Shown here one piece after another: positions 1-7,876 of a stretch of 8,247 nucleotides of DNA. Source of the DNA: CAZGSG01 sp964528095 (GTDB lineage Bacteria > Bacteroidota > Bacteroidia > Chitinophagales > Chitinophagaceae); contig CAZGSG010000260.1 in the NCBI GenBank assembly GCA_964528095.1, forward strand, positions 1 through 8,247, read 5' to 3'. Within the stretch, counting starts at the first letter, position 1; every line of letters starts with the position of its first letter. Both the position numbers and the translations under genes were made by a program. The notes under the pieces are model-generated. The model was not told the origin of the DNA and did no database searches. It saw only the letters and a list, made by a program, of their open reading frames with translations.

Positions 1-546
1 AGGAAAAAAAAGAACGGGCCGAACAGAGGAATAAAAAAGAAGTTCGGATTCAGATCCAAAAATAAAACGAGACTAAGCGATATGGCTGATAATAAAGCCA
101 GCATAATGATAACAACCACCTCTATCATAATCTCGGTGTTATTGAGTGTATTGTTGCGAAAACTGGAGGACAATCGTTATCTCACCGTTCCGGTAATCCT
201 ATTATTAACGGTTTGCGTAGTGACCATGGTTTTTGCCATACTGGCAACCAGGCCCTCCATTCCACCGGGCACATTTACTCAGAAAGACATTGAAGATAAA
301 AAGGTGAATCTTTTATTCTTTGGGAACTTTTATCGCATGCGGCTCGAGGAATATGACCGGGGCATGCGTGAAATGATGAATGACCGCGAGTTTTTATATG
401 GTTCGCTTACAAGAGATGTGTATTCGCAAGGGGTTGTGCTGGGCAGAAAGTATAACCTGTTAAGGATAGGATACAATGTCTTTATGTTTGGGATTGTTAT
501 TTCCGTACTGGCATTTGTGATTGCTACAATATTTTTTGCGAAGTAA
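1..546 (+). CDS. PycTM-domain (Pycsar effector-like) membrane protein, C-terminal part; 5' end outside window
   Basis: The reading frame is open from the first base, and 181 residues are visible before the TAA at 544-546. The ATG at 82 lies inside the conserved block RLSDMADNKA, so it is an internal methionine and not the start. The visible part begins with a basic linker rich in Lys and Arg (residues 1-24). Then come TM1 (about 35-52), TM2 (about 62-82), a hydrophilic cytoplasmic stretch with an acidic/aromatic pattern (about 90-150), and TM3 (about 160-179) at the C terminus. This order and the MADNKA block match the PycTM domain (formerly DUF5706), known from effectors of the Pycsar cyclic-pyrimidine defence system. 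In Bacteroidota the domain is also found, from what I recall, behind an N-terminal HD phosphohydrolase domain in proteins of about 400 residues; that part would lie left of the window and cannot be checked here. No PycC cyclase is adjacent in the window, so a defence role is not shown. It could equally be a housekeeping nucleotide-sensing membrane protein. Confidence 0.8.
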   Translation, partial: RKKKNGPNRGIKKKFGFRSKNKTRLSDMADNKASIMITTTSIIISVLLSVLLRKLEDNRYLTVPVILLLTVCVVTMVFAILATRPSIPPGTFTQKDIEDKKVNLLFFGNFYRMRLEEYDRGMREMMNDREFLYGSLTRDVYSQGVVLGRKYNLLRIGYNVFMFGIVISVLAFVIATIFFAK

Positions 547-628
547 ATCATGTTGCGCCAAACGAGCTGAATCGTTTCTGCATTATTCGTGTAGGCAATG
601 CGATATAAAATTTATCCTTAAAAAGAAA

Positions 629-1495
629 ATGATGAAAATCTCAATACCCCTATTCAAGTTAATTCTTTTGTTTACCGGGATAGCGCTGTACTCCTGCAAT
701 ACCTCAGAACCCTCCTATAAAAGTCCATTGGGCTATGATCTCAATAAAGGGGAAAAAACTATTATGCCGGAAAGCTTACAGGAGATCTCCGGCATAGCTT
801 TTTACAATGGCCGGCCGGATACGATGTATGCTATACAGGACGAACAGGGAAAATTATATTATTTCCCTGTAGGTAAAAAAGCGTCTACCCATGCAAAGTT
901 TGGCAAACAGGGAGATTATGAGGACGTGGCCATCTGCAATGAAACAGTAGTCGTATTGAGAAGTAATGGCCTATTACTGACCTTTCCTTTTAGTGCGGCA
1001 AAATACCCCGAAATAGAAAATGTGAGTGAATGGAAAGACATGCTTCCAAAAGGAGAGTATGAAAGTATGTATGCGGATAATACGGACAACAAGATATATG
1101 TACTTTGCAAAAATTGCAAAGCTGATAAATCCAGCGAACACATTAGTGGTTTTATCTTTCAATTATCCGGCGATTCACTGGTTGCTGTTGCTAATTTTTC
1201 TATAGATGTATCACAGGTAGAAGCTTTGGCCGAAGATAAAAAGATGAATTTCCGGCCATCCTGTATTTCAAAGAATCCAAAGACGAATGAGTGGTATATC
1301 GTTTCATCGGTAAATAAGTTACTTGTGGTTCTCGATACTTCCTGGAAAGTAAAGGAAGTTTTCGAGTTAAACCCCTCCATATTCAGACAGCCCGAGGGGA
1401 TTGCATTTGACAACCAAAACAACCTGTATATCTCCAATGAAGGGGATGATCTCAGTAATGCCAATGTATTGAAGTTTGCATATGGCGGTAAATAA
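629..1495 (+). CDS. SdiA-regulated family lipoprotein (beta-propeller)
   Basis: A 288-residue lipoprotein. The start is placed at ATG 629 (a second ATG at 632 is equally possible) because it gives a short Lys-containing N terminus, a hydrophobic core and the lipobox L-Y-S-C with Cys23. The frame is open back to 521, but that stretch overlaps the preceding gene and gives a Cys/Lys-rich, unlikely leader. The residues after Cys23 (N-T-S-E) are not an obvious Bacteroidota surface-export signal, so the inner leaflet of the outer membrane, facing the periplasm, is the more likely place. The body has the repeated blade-like motifs of the SdiA-regulated (YjiK-like) family: QEISGIAF near 51-58, GDYEDVAI near 95-102, and QPEGIAFDNQNNLYISNEG near 254-272. 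A C-x-x-C pair sits at 160/163. The biochemical role of the family is not established; the name comes from an enterobacterial member and does not imply quorum sensing here. Only 5 bases separate its stop from the next start, so the two genes are probably cotranscribed. Confidence 0.85.
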   Translation: MMKISIPLFKLILLFTGIALYSCNTSEPSYKSPLGYDLNKGEKTIMPESLQEISGIAFYNGRPDTMYAIQDEQGKLYYFPVGKKASTHAKFGKQGDYEDVAICNETVVVLRSNGLLLTFPFSAAKYPEIENVSEWKDMLPKGEYESMYADNTDNKIYVLCKNCKADKSSEHISGFIFQLSGDSLVAVANFSIDVSQVEALAEDKKMNFRPSCISKNPKTNEWYIVSSVNKLLVVLDTSWKVKEVFELNPSIFRQPEGIAFDNQNNLYISNEGDDLSNANVLKFAYGGK

Positions 1496-1500
1496 TTGTT

Positions 1501-4500
1501 ATGAGAGTAAAATTGATTTTTGTTTTTTTGTTTTGTTTCGGATGGGTGCGCCTGGATGCGCAGGATTCTATCCGGCACCGCATCATTCTTATTGGTGATG
1601 CGGGCGCGATTGATGAACAACAAAAGGTAGTGATCGGCAACGCCGTACAAAAGATCATAACCGGCAAAACAACGGTGCTCTACCTGGGCGATAATATCTA
1701 TTACCGTGGAATGGGCATTGATGGTGGTGCCGACGAAGAAGCTGGTAAAAAGATCCTTCAATCACAGTTCCAGCCGATGCGTAACGGCGGTGCCGCAGTT
1801 TATTTTGTTCCGGGGAATCATGATTGGGATAAATCAGGCAAGCTCGGGCTTGAAAAAATAAAAAGACAATGGAGTTTCCTCGAAGAGCAGAACGACCCCT
1901 TATTGAAACTTGTTCCGGGAAACGGGTGCCCCGACCCCTATGAAATAAAAGTCTCCGATAGCCTCACTATAATTGCATACGATAGCGAATGGTGGCTTTT
2001 TCCATTTGATAAAAGAAACCCCGATGCCGACTGTGCTTGTAAAACAAAAGACGATGTTATCGAAAGATTTGAAGAACTGGTTTATAAGAACCGGTACAAA
2101 GTGATCCTGGTTGCCTCTCATCATCCTTTGCAAAGCTATGGTACACATGGCGGCTATTATTCGTTGAAGGACCATCTTTTCCCACTCACGGTAGCCAATA
2201 AAAATTTATACATCCCGCTACCGGTTATAGGGTCCTTATATCCTCTGTTAAGAAATACTTTCACAAATCCTGAAGATCTCCATCATCCTGAATACAAAAA
2301 TATGATCAGGAGAGTAAATACCGTATTTAATGGTTTTCCAAACGTACTGTATTCTGCAGGGCATGAACATGGGCTACAATTCATAAAAGGTAAACAGACA
2401 CAAATCGTTAGTGGGTCCGGTTCTAGAGAATCTTATGTAAAAAAGGGGAAATATTCCTTATACGCTCAGAAAAAACCCGGGTTCGTAACAGCAGATCTTT
2501 TGGCTCATAACGATGTGCGCATCACTTATTACAGTGGCGATGACAATGCGAGCTTCAAAGAATCTTTCAGCTATCTGCAACATTACACCTCTGTAAAATA
2601 TACAGAAGATTCCGCCCGTGCATCCATGGACACAGATAGTATTACGGTAAGTATTCGTCCAGCATATGCTAATAAAAGCGGTTTTCACCAGGCCTTATTC
2701 GGAAAGAATTTTCGGAAAGAATGGGCAGCGCCAACAACCTTACCGGTTATAAAAATCTCTGAGATATATGGCGGTCTAACGCCTACCGAACGTGGCGGTG
2801 GTATGCAATCCAAATCGTTACGGCTTCTTGATAAAAATGGAAAGGAATGGGTAATAAGAACTGTTGAAAAAACACCCGATGCGCTGATTCCGGAAGATCT
2901 TCGGGAAACTTTTGCAAGAGATTTTGTAGATGATGCCACCAGCGCACAACATCCATTCTCTGCATTGATCGTTCCCCCCATTGCTAATGCCGTGAAAGTT
3001 CCTCATGCAAAACCGATCATTGGTGTAATTGCGCCTGACAGGAAGCTCGGCATTCATGAAAAAATATTTGCCAATACTGTTTGTCTGCTCGAAGAAAGAG
3101 AGCCTATCGGCGAATCTGACAATACAGAAAAAATGCTGAAGAACATACAGAAAGACAACGACAACACAGTAAACGGAAAAGAATTTCTGCGTGCAAGAAT
3201 GCTTGATTTATTGATAGGAGACTGGGACAGGCATGAGGACCAATGGCGCTGGGTAGATGTTTCAAAAAAAGGAAAAGAAAAATTATACCTCAGTGTCCCT
3301 CGCGACCGCGACCAGGTGTTTCATCTGACAGAAGGTTTTTTTCCAAAGATGGCATCCCGCCCCTGGATATTGCCTACTCTACAGGGTTTTGACGGAAAGA
3401 TCCATCACGTTAAATATTCATTGTTCAAAACAAGGTTTCTGAACAGCCATCCCTCTATGCAGTTCAACTATGAACAATGGACGAATATGGCCAACGAATT
3501 CACCGCCTCTGTTACCGACTCTGTGCTGGAAAAATCCCTTCAGCAGCTCCCCGCTTCGGCCTATACGATCCGACATGATGAATTGTACAAAAAACTGAAA
3601 GAAAGACGGGATAATCTGCCAAAAGCCATGCAGGATTATTACCGGTTCATCAATAAGATCGTGGACATCCGCAGTTCTGATAAAAATGAATTGGTAACAA
3701 TAGCAGATGCCCCAGGTAATTCACTTCGCATTACCATTCAAAAAATAAATAAAGATGCAGAGGTAAAAGATACCCTGATGGATAAGATTTATGATCCATC
3801 ATTGACCAAAGAAATAAGAGTATATATAGCAAAAGGAGATGACCGCGTTATAATAAACAATAAAACATCTTCTATCAGGCTACGGATCATCGGCGGCGGC
3901 GGAAATAAGGACTATAATGTTCTGGAAGCGAAAAGAAAGATCAGGCTATACGGGAAAGAAAATAATTCGAAGTTTGAAGGCGAAGCTGTAAATCAGCTTA
4001 AAAAACATCTTTCAAACGATAGTGTGAATACGGCTTATGTACCGGTGAACCTTTATAATATCACGATGCCGCTTGTTACAGTCGGGTTCAATCTCGACGA
4101 TGGGTTCATTTTTGGCCTGGGAGTAAAATATACACACCAGGGTTTTCGTAAACAGCCTTATGGAAGCGTGCAACAACTAACAGCAGCGCATTCTTTTTCA
4201 ACCGGCGCTTACCGCATCCGGTATAAGGGAGAATGGCTCCAGGCTGTGGGTAAAGCCGATTTTATAGTACACGCGGAAGCCCGTGCTCCGGAAAATACAC
4301 AGAATTTTTTTGGACTTGGAAATCAAACCGCGTTTAATAAGGTCGGCGAATGGAAAAGGTATTACAGGGCCAGGTTCAGTCTTTACCAACTTAGTCCTGC
4401 CTTTAGATGGAAGGGAGAAAAAGGCAGTACCATAAGTATAGGGCCGGCGCTGAATTATTACCGGTATGATAGCCTGGAAAATAAAGATCGTTTTATCAGT

Positions 4501-5115
4501 AATAGCTCGTTGATTGGTTCATATGACAGCCTGACTATAAAAAATAATAAGATCCATGCGGGAGTGATTGTAAATTATACAAATGATAAGAGGAACAATA
4601 AGATCTTCCCTTCAAATGGTTCTTTTGTAAACATAAGAGTACAGGGCTATAGCGGCTTAAACAAGTACTCAAAAAACTTTGCACAGATCCTGCCCGAGGT
4701 TTCGATTTACAGAAGTCTCAATGCCAGGTCTACAATCATTCTCGCCAACCGGCTGGGAGGTGGAATAACACTTGGTAAGGCCGCATTTTACCAGTCTTTA
4801 TTCGCAGGGGGCCATGAAAATCTATTGGGATATCGTCAATATCGTTTTGCCGGTCAGCAGGTGTTGTATAATAATCTTGAAATGCGGATAAAGCTGGCAA
4901 AGATCGCCAGTTATATTCTTCCGGGTCAGCTGGGGTTCACGGGGTTCTTTGATGTAGGACGGGTTTGGGAAAAAAATGAGAATTCCGGTAAATGGCATAA
5001 TGGCGTCGGTGGAGGAATCTACTTTGCACCGGCGCAAATAGCGGTTTTACAGATCGTAATAGGGCATTCTACCGAAGGATGGTATCCTTATTTCACAATG
5101 GGTTTCCGTTTTTAA
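1501..5115 (+). CDS. Metallophosphoesterase / kinase-like / BamA-type outer-membrane barrel fusion protein
   Basis: A 1204-residue exported protein. Residues 1-20 form a signal peptide ending D-A before Q21. Residues about 26-345 are a calcineurin-like phosphoesterase with all five purple-acid-phosphatase-type blocks: GDAG 32-35, GDNIY 63-67, GNHD 105-108, VASH 204-207 and GHEH 287-290, which together supply the two-metal site. Residues about 421-640 form a second region with conserved GDWDRHEDQ (573-581) followed by PRDRDQ (600-605). This pairing recalls the catalytic and metal-binding loops of HipA/Fam20-type atypical kinases; activity is only inferred, and the usual ATP-binding Lys is not clear (R453 or K457 are candidates). 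Residues about 778-806 are a Gly/Asp-rich link with GDDR and IIGGGGNKD. From about 830 to the terminal Phe1204 the sequence is an Omp85/BamA-TamA-like 16-strand barrel, with LLGYR at 1108-1112 in the place of the family's R-G-[FY] loop motif. No POTRA repeats are recognised, so the enzyme modules take the periplasmic position. Many Bacteroidota carry this type of protein under the name BamA/TamA family outer membrane protein. The substrate is unknown. Confidence 0.88.
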   Translation: MRVKLIFVFLFCFGWVRLDAQDSIRHRIILIGDAGAIDEQQKVVIGNAVQKIITGKTTVLYLGDNIYYRGMGIDGGADEEAGKKILQSQFQPMRNGGAAVYFVPGNHDWDKSGKLGLEKIKRQWSFLEEQNDPLLKLVPGNGCPDPYEIKVSDSLTIIAYDSEWWLFPFDKRNPDADCACKTKDDVIERFEELVYKNRYKVILVASHHPLQSYGTHGGYYSLKDHLFPLTVANKNLYIPLPVIGSLYPLLRNTFTNPEDLHHPEYKNMIRRVNTVFNGFPNVLYSAGHEHGLQFIKGKQTQIVSGSGSRESYVKKGKYSLYAQKKPGFVTADLLAHNDVRITYYSGDDNASFKESFSYLQHYTSVKYTEDSARASMDTDSITVSIRPAYANKSGFHQALFGKNFRKEWAAPTTLPVIKISEIYGGLTPTERGGGMQSKSLRLLDKNGKEWVIRTVEKTPDALIPEDLRETFARDFVDDATSAQHPFSALIVPPIANAVKVPHAKPIIGVIAPDRKLGIHEKIFANTVCLLEEREPIGESDNTEKMLKNIQKDNDNTVNGKEFLRARMLDLLIGDWDRHEDQWRWVDVSKKGKEKLYLSVPRDRDQVFHLTEGFFPKMASRPWILPTLQGFDGKIHHVKYSLFKTRFLNSHPSMQFNYEQWTNMANEFTASVTDSVLEKSLQQLPASAYTIRHDELYKKLKERRDNLPKAMQDYYRFINKIVDIRSSDKNELVTIADAPGNSLRITIQKINKDAEVKDTLMDKIYDPSLTKEIRVYIAKGDDRVIINNKTSSIRLRIIGGGGNKDYNVLEAKRKIRLYGKENNSKFEGEAVNQLKKHLSNDSVNTAYVPVNLYNITMPLVTVGFNLDDGFIFGLGVKYTHQGFRKQPYGSVQQLTAAHSFSTGAYRIRYKGEWLQAVGKADFIVHAEARAPENTQNFFGLGNQTAFNKVGEWKRYYRARFSLYQLSPAFRWKGEKGSTISIGPALNYYRYDSLENKDRFISNSSLIGSYDSLTIKNNKIHAGVIVNYTNDKRNNKIFPSNGSFVNIRVQGYSGLNKYSKNFAQILPEVSIYRSLNARSTIILANRLGGGITLGKAAFYQSLFAGGHENLLGYRQYRFAGQQVLYNNLEMRIKLAKIASYILPGQLGFTGFFDVGRVWEKNENSGKWHNGVGGGIYFAPAQIAVLQIVIGHSTEGWYPYFTMGFRF

Positions 5116-5341
5116 AAAAAGAACCGCATTCATCTGTAACTTTGCATTCAGTTTGTTGTTATAGGATTCTTACAGCCATTCATAACAGGAACAGCTGAAG
5201 AATCAACCAGGAAAATGTTATAGTCTCGCGGATAAAATTTCCTCCGGAAAACAAATAAAAGAAACGCGCTGCTATTTGTCAGTCGGGTTAATCCAGGAGT
5301 TTGAATAAGCTGATTATGTCATTTCCTGACAATTATGTGGT
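5116..5341. other. Intergenic region with one candidate promoter
   Basis: This 226-base gap has no plausible small gene on either strand. It contains the promoter-like element listed at 5137-5144. A small inverted repeat TTTCC-TCC-GGAAA sits near 5238-5250 but is not followed by a T-run, so it is not called a terminator. No rho-independent terminator for the upstream gene was seen. Confidence 0.6.
5137..5144 (+). promoter_or_regulatory. Candidate Bacteroidota -7 promoter element (TAACTTTG)
   Basis: TAACTTTG matches the Bacteroidota -7 consensus TAnnTTTG exactly and is followed by CA, a common continuation in this phylum. It lies 22 bases after the stop of the barrel gene and in the right direction for the GAF gene at 5342. 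The upstream -33 position has only a T-run (about 5109-5113) rather than TTTG or TTG, so the match is partial. If used, the transcript would carry a leader of roughly 190 bases. Confidence 0.5.
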
Positions 5342-7708
5342 ATGCAAAATTTTGTATTAAACCTGCACGACATTGAATCCCGGTTTTTCCGGGTAAATTC
5401 TTCATTAACATTTAAGCCGTTTGTTGAGTTTTTAAAACAGCGGGCTAGGGAAGAAAAAACCGTTAAAGCGCGTTTTTACGATTTTGTGTTGGAGAAATTT
5501 GACCATCATCCCGAATTGCTGGAAACAATTGCTGCCGACGATATCGGAAAATACAAAGAATTATTAGAGCTTGTATATGGCATTCTTGTACCACTTATCG
5601 CTGATGAAAACCAGACCTTGTGGGCGCTTGCACAACCGCTATCACCGCTTATCTTTTACGGCACCGATGCTTTTTATAACCTGATAGCAGATGGAGAAAC
5701 CCATATGGTGAAAGCGGCTATCATTCAGTCGAATAAAGAAGATAAGGTTGCTGCCAATCATGCGCTGGTCTATTCTTTCCTGTTGCGCAAGCTGTATAAT
5801 TTTAATTTTATTTTCAAGAACGAGGTTATCCATTCGCTTCATGATGAAGAAACTGGTATTATTAAGTATTACCGGATGAACCTCGATGACCGTTTCATAA
5901 ATGTTATCACACATAAACCCTTACCAAAGCTCGACCTGGAATCTGTACAGGTAAACCCCCAGGAGGCTCTTGAGTTTTCCGCACTGGAGAAACTTCTTCC
6001 GTTGGATATGTTCAGCTTTGAGGGCATCTCTGTACTGACGCTTACAGAGGTAACGGGTCAATATGCAATTGAGACAATCAAGAATATCATACTCAGCCAC
6101 AACCCTCTTGATACACATTTCGATTATGCACATGTGATCCGCTCACTCAAAACACTTGCCGGCAACAGTGAAATCGAATTCGGGCTATTGCCTCTTTTGA
6201 AGATCAATAATAAGCTTGTCTTTAATGATGAAGTATGTATGAATAGCGTATTGATCGGTTCGGCACGCACACAGGGCCTTGCAGAACTGACCTATCTTTC
6301 TGTTGCTGAAAAATACCTGCAACAACCGCGTATCGTTTTTTACAGGAACATTACCGAAGAAATGGAGCTGAATCAGCCCTTCCTGAAAATCTTAAGATCA
6401 AACGGTGTTAAATCATATGCCCTGATACCTGTCTATTATAATAACAAATTATCGGGGGTGCTGGAGATCTATTCCAAAAAAGAAGGTTTGCTGGAAGAGA
6501 GTTTTTTTTCAACGCTTGATTCGGCAATTCCATTACTGGCTCAATTATTAAAGAATAGCATCGAGGCATTTGATGGGAGGATCGATACGATCATCCGTGA
6601 AAAATTTACCTCCCTGCAGCCTGCGGTGCAATGGAAATTCAATGATACGGCCTGGCACTATCTACGCGATAGTTTTGCAGACGAAACAAAGGCGGTGATG
6701 GAACCGATCCTTTTTAAAGATGTATACCCGCTCTATGGAGCTATCGATATCCGTAATTCTACCGTACAGAGAAATGATGCCCTTAGGTCAGATATGCAGG
6801 AACGGTTTATTTCGCTGATCAATACATTACAGGCATTAAAAGATAAGCTTGGGCTGGTGATCATTGATGAAAAAATATTCCTGGCAAAAAAATGGGAGCG
6901 AAGTGTGTCGGATTTTTCAGTGTCAAATAATGAAACCGGTCTGAATAATTTCCTGGAAAAAGAAATGCATGACTTCCTGCTGCATTTTCAAAAAAATTAT
7001 CCGCAGGCTGCAGATATAGTGGATCAATACCTGTATGCTACCGATGCGGAGAATGGAGAAGGACATCGCAATAGAAAAGAATTGGAAACATCCATGCAAC
7101 AGGTAAATAATGCCGTGAACAATTATCTTGAAAAAATAAAAGCCGGTCTGCAGCAGTCTTACCCTTGTTATTTTGAAAAATTTCGCAGCGATGGAATAGA
7201 ATATGATATTTATATTGGCCAGTCCATTGCGCCTGAAACGCCATTCAATCTCCTGTATTTTCATAATCTCCGGCTATGGCAGTTAAATTCGATGGCAGAT
7301 ATCGCAAGACTTACCAACTGCCTGATGAGCAAGATGGCCAAACCGCTAGAGACCACGCAACTTATTTTTATTCACCCCGATACAATTGATATAAGTTTCC
7401 GGACAGATGAACGAAGATTTGATGTAGAGGGCGCTTATAATATCCGTTACCAGGTGGTCAAAAAAAGAATAGATAAGGTCCGTATCTATAATACCAATGA
7501 ACGGCTGACGCAGCCCGGTAAGATCGCCATGGTGTATTTCAATTACAACGATGCGGATGAATATGTGAAATACATACAGTACATGCAGGAACAGGGTATT
7601 TTATTAAATGACCTGGAACATCTTGAATTGGAGACCCTGCAGGGGGTCAGCGGGTTAAAAGCACTACGTGTTGGCGTAAATATGGACCATCGGCCGGAAA
7701 AGAACTAA
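5342..7708 (+). CDS. GAF domain-containing protein with cyclase-like C-terminal motif
   Basis: A 788-residue protein without signal peptide or membrane segments, so cytoplasmic. The ATG at 5342 is the first in frame after a TGA at 5327-5329; there is no clear Shine-Dalgarno site, which is normal for Bacteroidota. Residues 1-280 are mostly helical and unrecognised. Residues about 285-410 look like a GAF domain, best seen in SYALIPVYYNNKLSGVLEIY (358-377) followed by an amphipathic helix; GAF domains bind small ligands such as cyclic nucleotides or haem. Residues 458-474 (FKDVYPLYGAIDIRNST) resemble the first metal-binding strand of class III nucleotidyl cyclases (F-x-D-I-x-G-F-T), and FEKFRSDGIEYDIYIGQ (611-627) loosely recalls their later G-D-G segment. 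However, about 150 residues lie between the two, far more than in a true cyclase, with a helical insert at about 530-605. I therefore call it a GAF protein of unknown function. It is separated from both neighbours by gaps of over 160 bases and may be its own transcription unit. Confidence 0.75.
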   Translation: MQNFVLNLHDIESRFFRVNSSLTFKPFVEFLKQRAREEKTVKARFYDFVLEKFDHHPELLETIAADDIGKYKELLELVYGILVPLIADENQTLWALAQPLSPLIFYGTDAFYNLIADGETHMVKAAIIQSNKEDKVAANHALVYSFLLRKLYNFNFIFKNEVIHSLHDEETGIIKYYRMNLDDRFINVITHKPLPKLDLESVQVNPQEALEFSALEKLLPLDMFSFEGISVLTLTEVTGQYAIETIKNIILSHNPLDTHFDYAHVIRSLKTLAGNSEIEFGLLPLLKINNKLVFNDEVCMNSVLIGSARTQGLAELTYLSVAEKYLQQPRIVFYRNITEEMELNQPFLKILRSNGVKSYALIPVYYNNKLSGVLEIYSKKEGLLEESFFSTLDSAIPLLAQLLKNSIEAFDGRIDTIIREKFTSLQPAVQWKFNDTAWHYLRDSFADETKAVMEPILFKDVYPLYGAIDIRNSTVQRNDALRSDMQERFISLINTLQALKDKLGLVIIDEKIFLAKKWERSVSDFSVSNNETGLNNFLEKEMHDFLLHFQKNYPQAADIVDQYLYATDAENGEGHRNRKELETSMQQVNNAVNNYLEKIKAGLQQSYPCYFEKFRSDGIEYDIYIGQSIAPETPFNLLYFHNLRLWQLNSMADIARLTNCLMSKMAKPLETTQLIFIHPDTIDISFRTDERRFDVEGAYNIRYQVVKKRIDKVRIYNTNERLTQPGKIAMVYFNYNDADEYVKYIQYMQEQGILLNDLEHLELETLQGVSGLKALRVGVNMDHRPEKN

Positions 7709-7876
7709 ACTCACAGTGAATTCTCAAAACAGGTTTTATGGCGGCATGATTTTTAGGTAAATTGGCTGTATAAAATTTGTTGTAGAACTGTTAACGCTTT
7801 TTTTCATCCATCGTCCTGCCGTAATTTACAGGGCCTTATTGCTATGTTATTATAACCAGGTCAAAACTCCGATAAA
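7709..7876. other. Intergenic region, no clear element
   Basis: This 168-base gap holds no plausible gene. A weak TAnnTTTG-like sequence, TAATTTAC at 7822-7829, matches only four of the six fixed positions and has no TTTG at the right distance upstream. A T-run at 7798-7804 follows GTTAACGC without a convincing stem, so no terminator is called. Confidence 0.5.

Noticed and set aside
82..546. A separate 154-residue gene starting at ATG 82
   Set aside because: The frame is open to the window edge and the ATG falls inside the conserved RLSDMADNKA block, so it is an internal Met of a longer gene.
521..628. N-terminal extension of the lipoprotein gene from ATG 521
   Set aside because: It overlaps the previous gene and would bury the signal peptide and lipobox behind 36 unlikely residues.
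1159..1761. A 200-codon open frame on the minus strand
   Set aside because: It lies opposite two well-supported + strand genes and its translation shows no recognisable domain or signal.
5102..5125. Imperfect palindrome around the stop of the barrel gene (GGTTTCCGTTTTT / AAAAAAAGAACC)
   Set aside because: The stem is mostly A-T with mismatches and lacks a GC-rich stem followed by a T-run, so it is not a convincing terminator.
6923..7264. A 113-codon open frame on the minus strand
   Set aside because: It is antisense to the GAF gene, with Ile/Phe-rich shadow composition and no family resemblance.
7822..7829. TAATTTAC as promoter of the last gene
   Set aside because: Only four of the six fixed positions of TAnnTTTG match and no -33 element is present.
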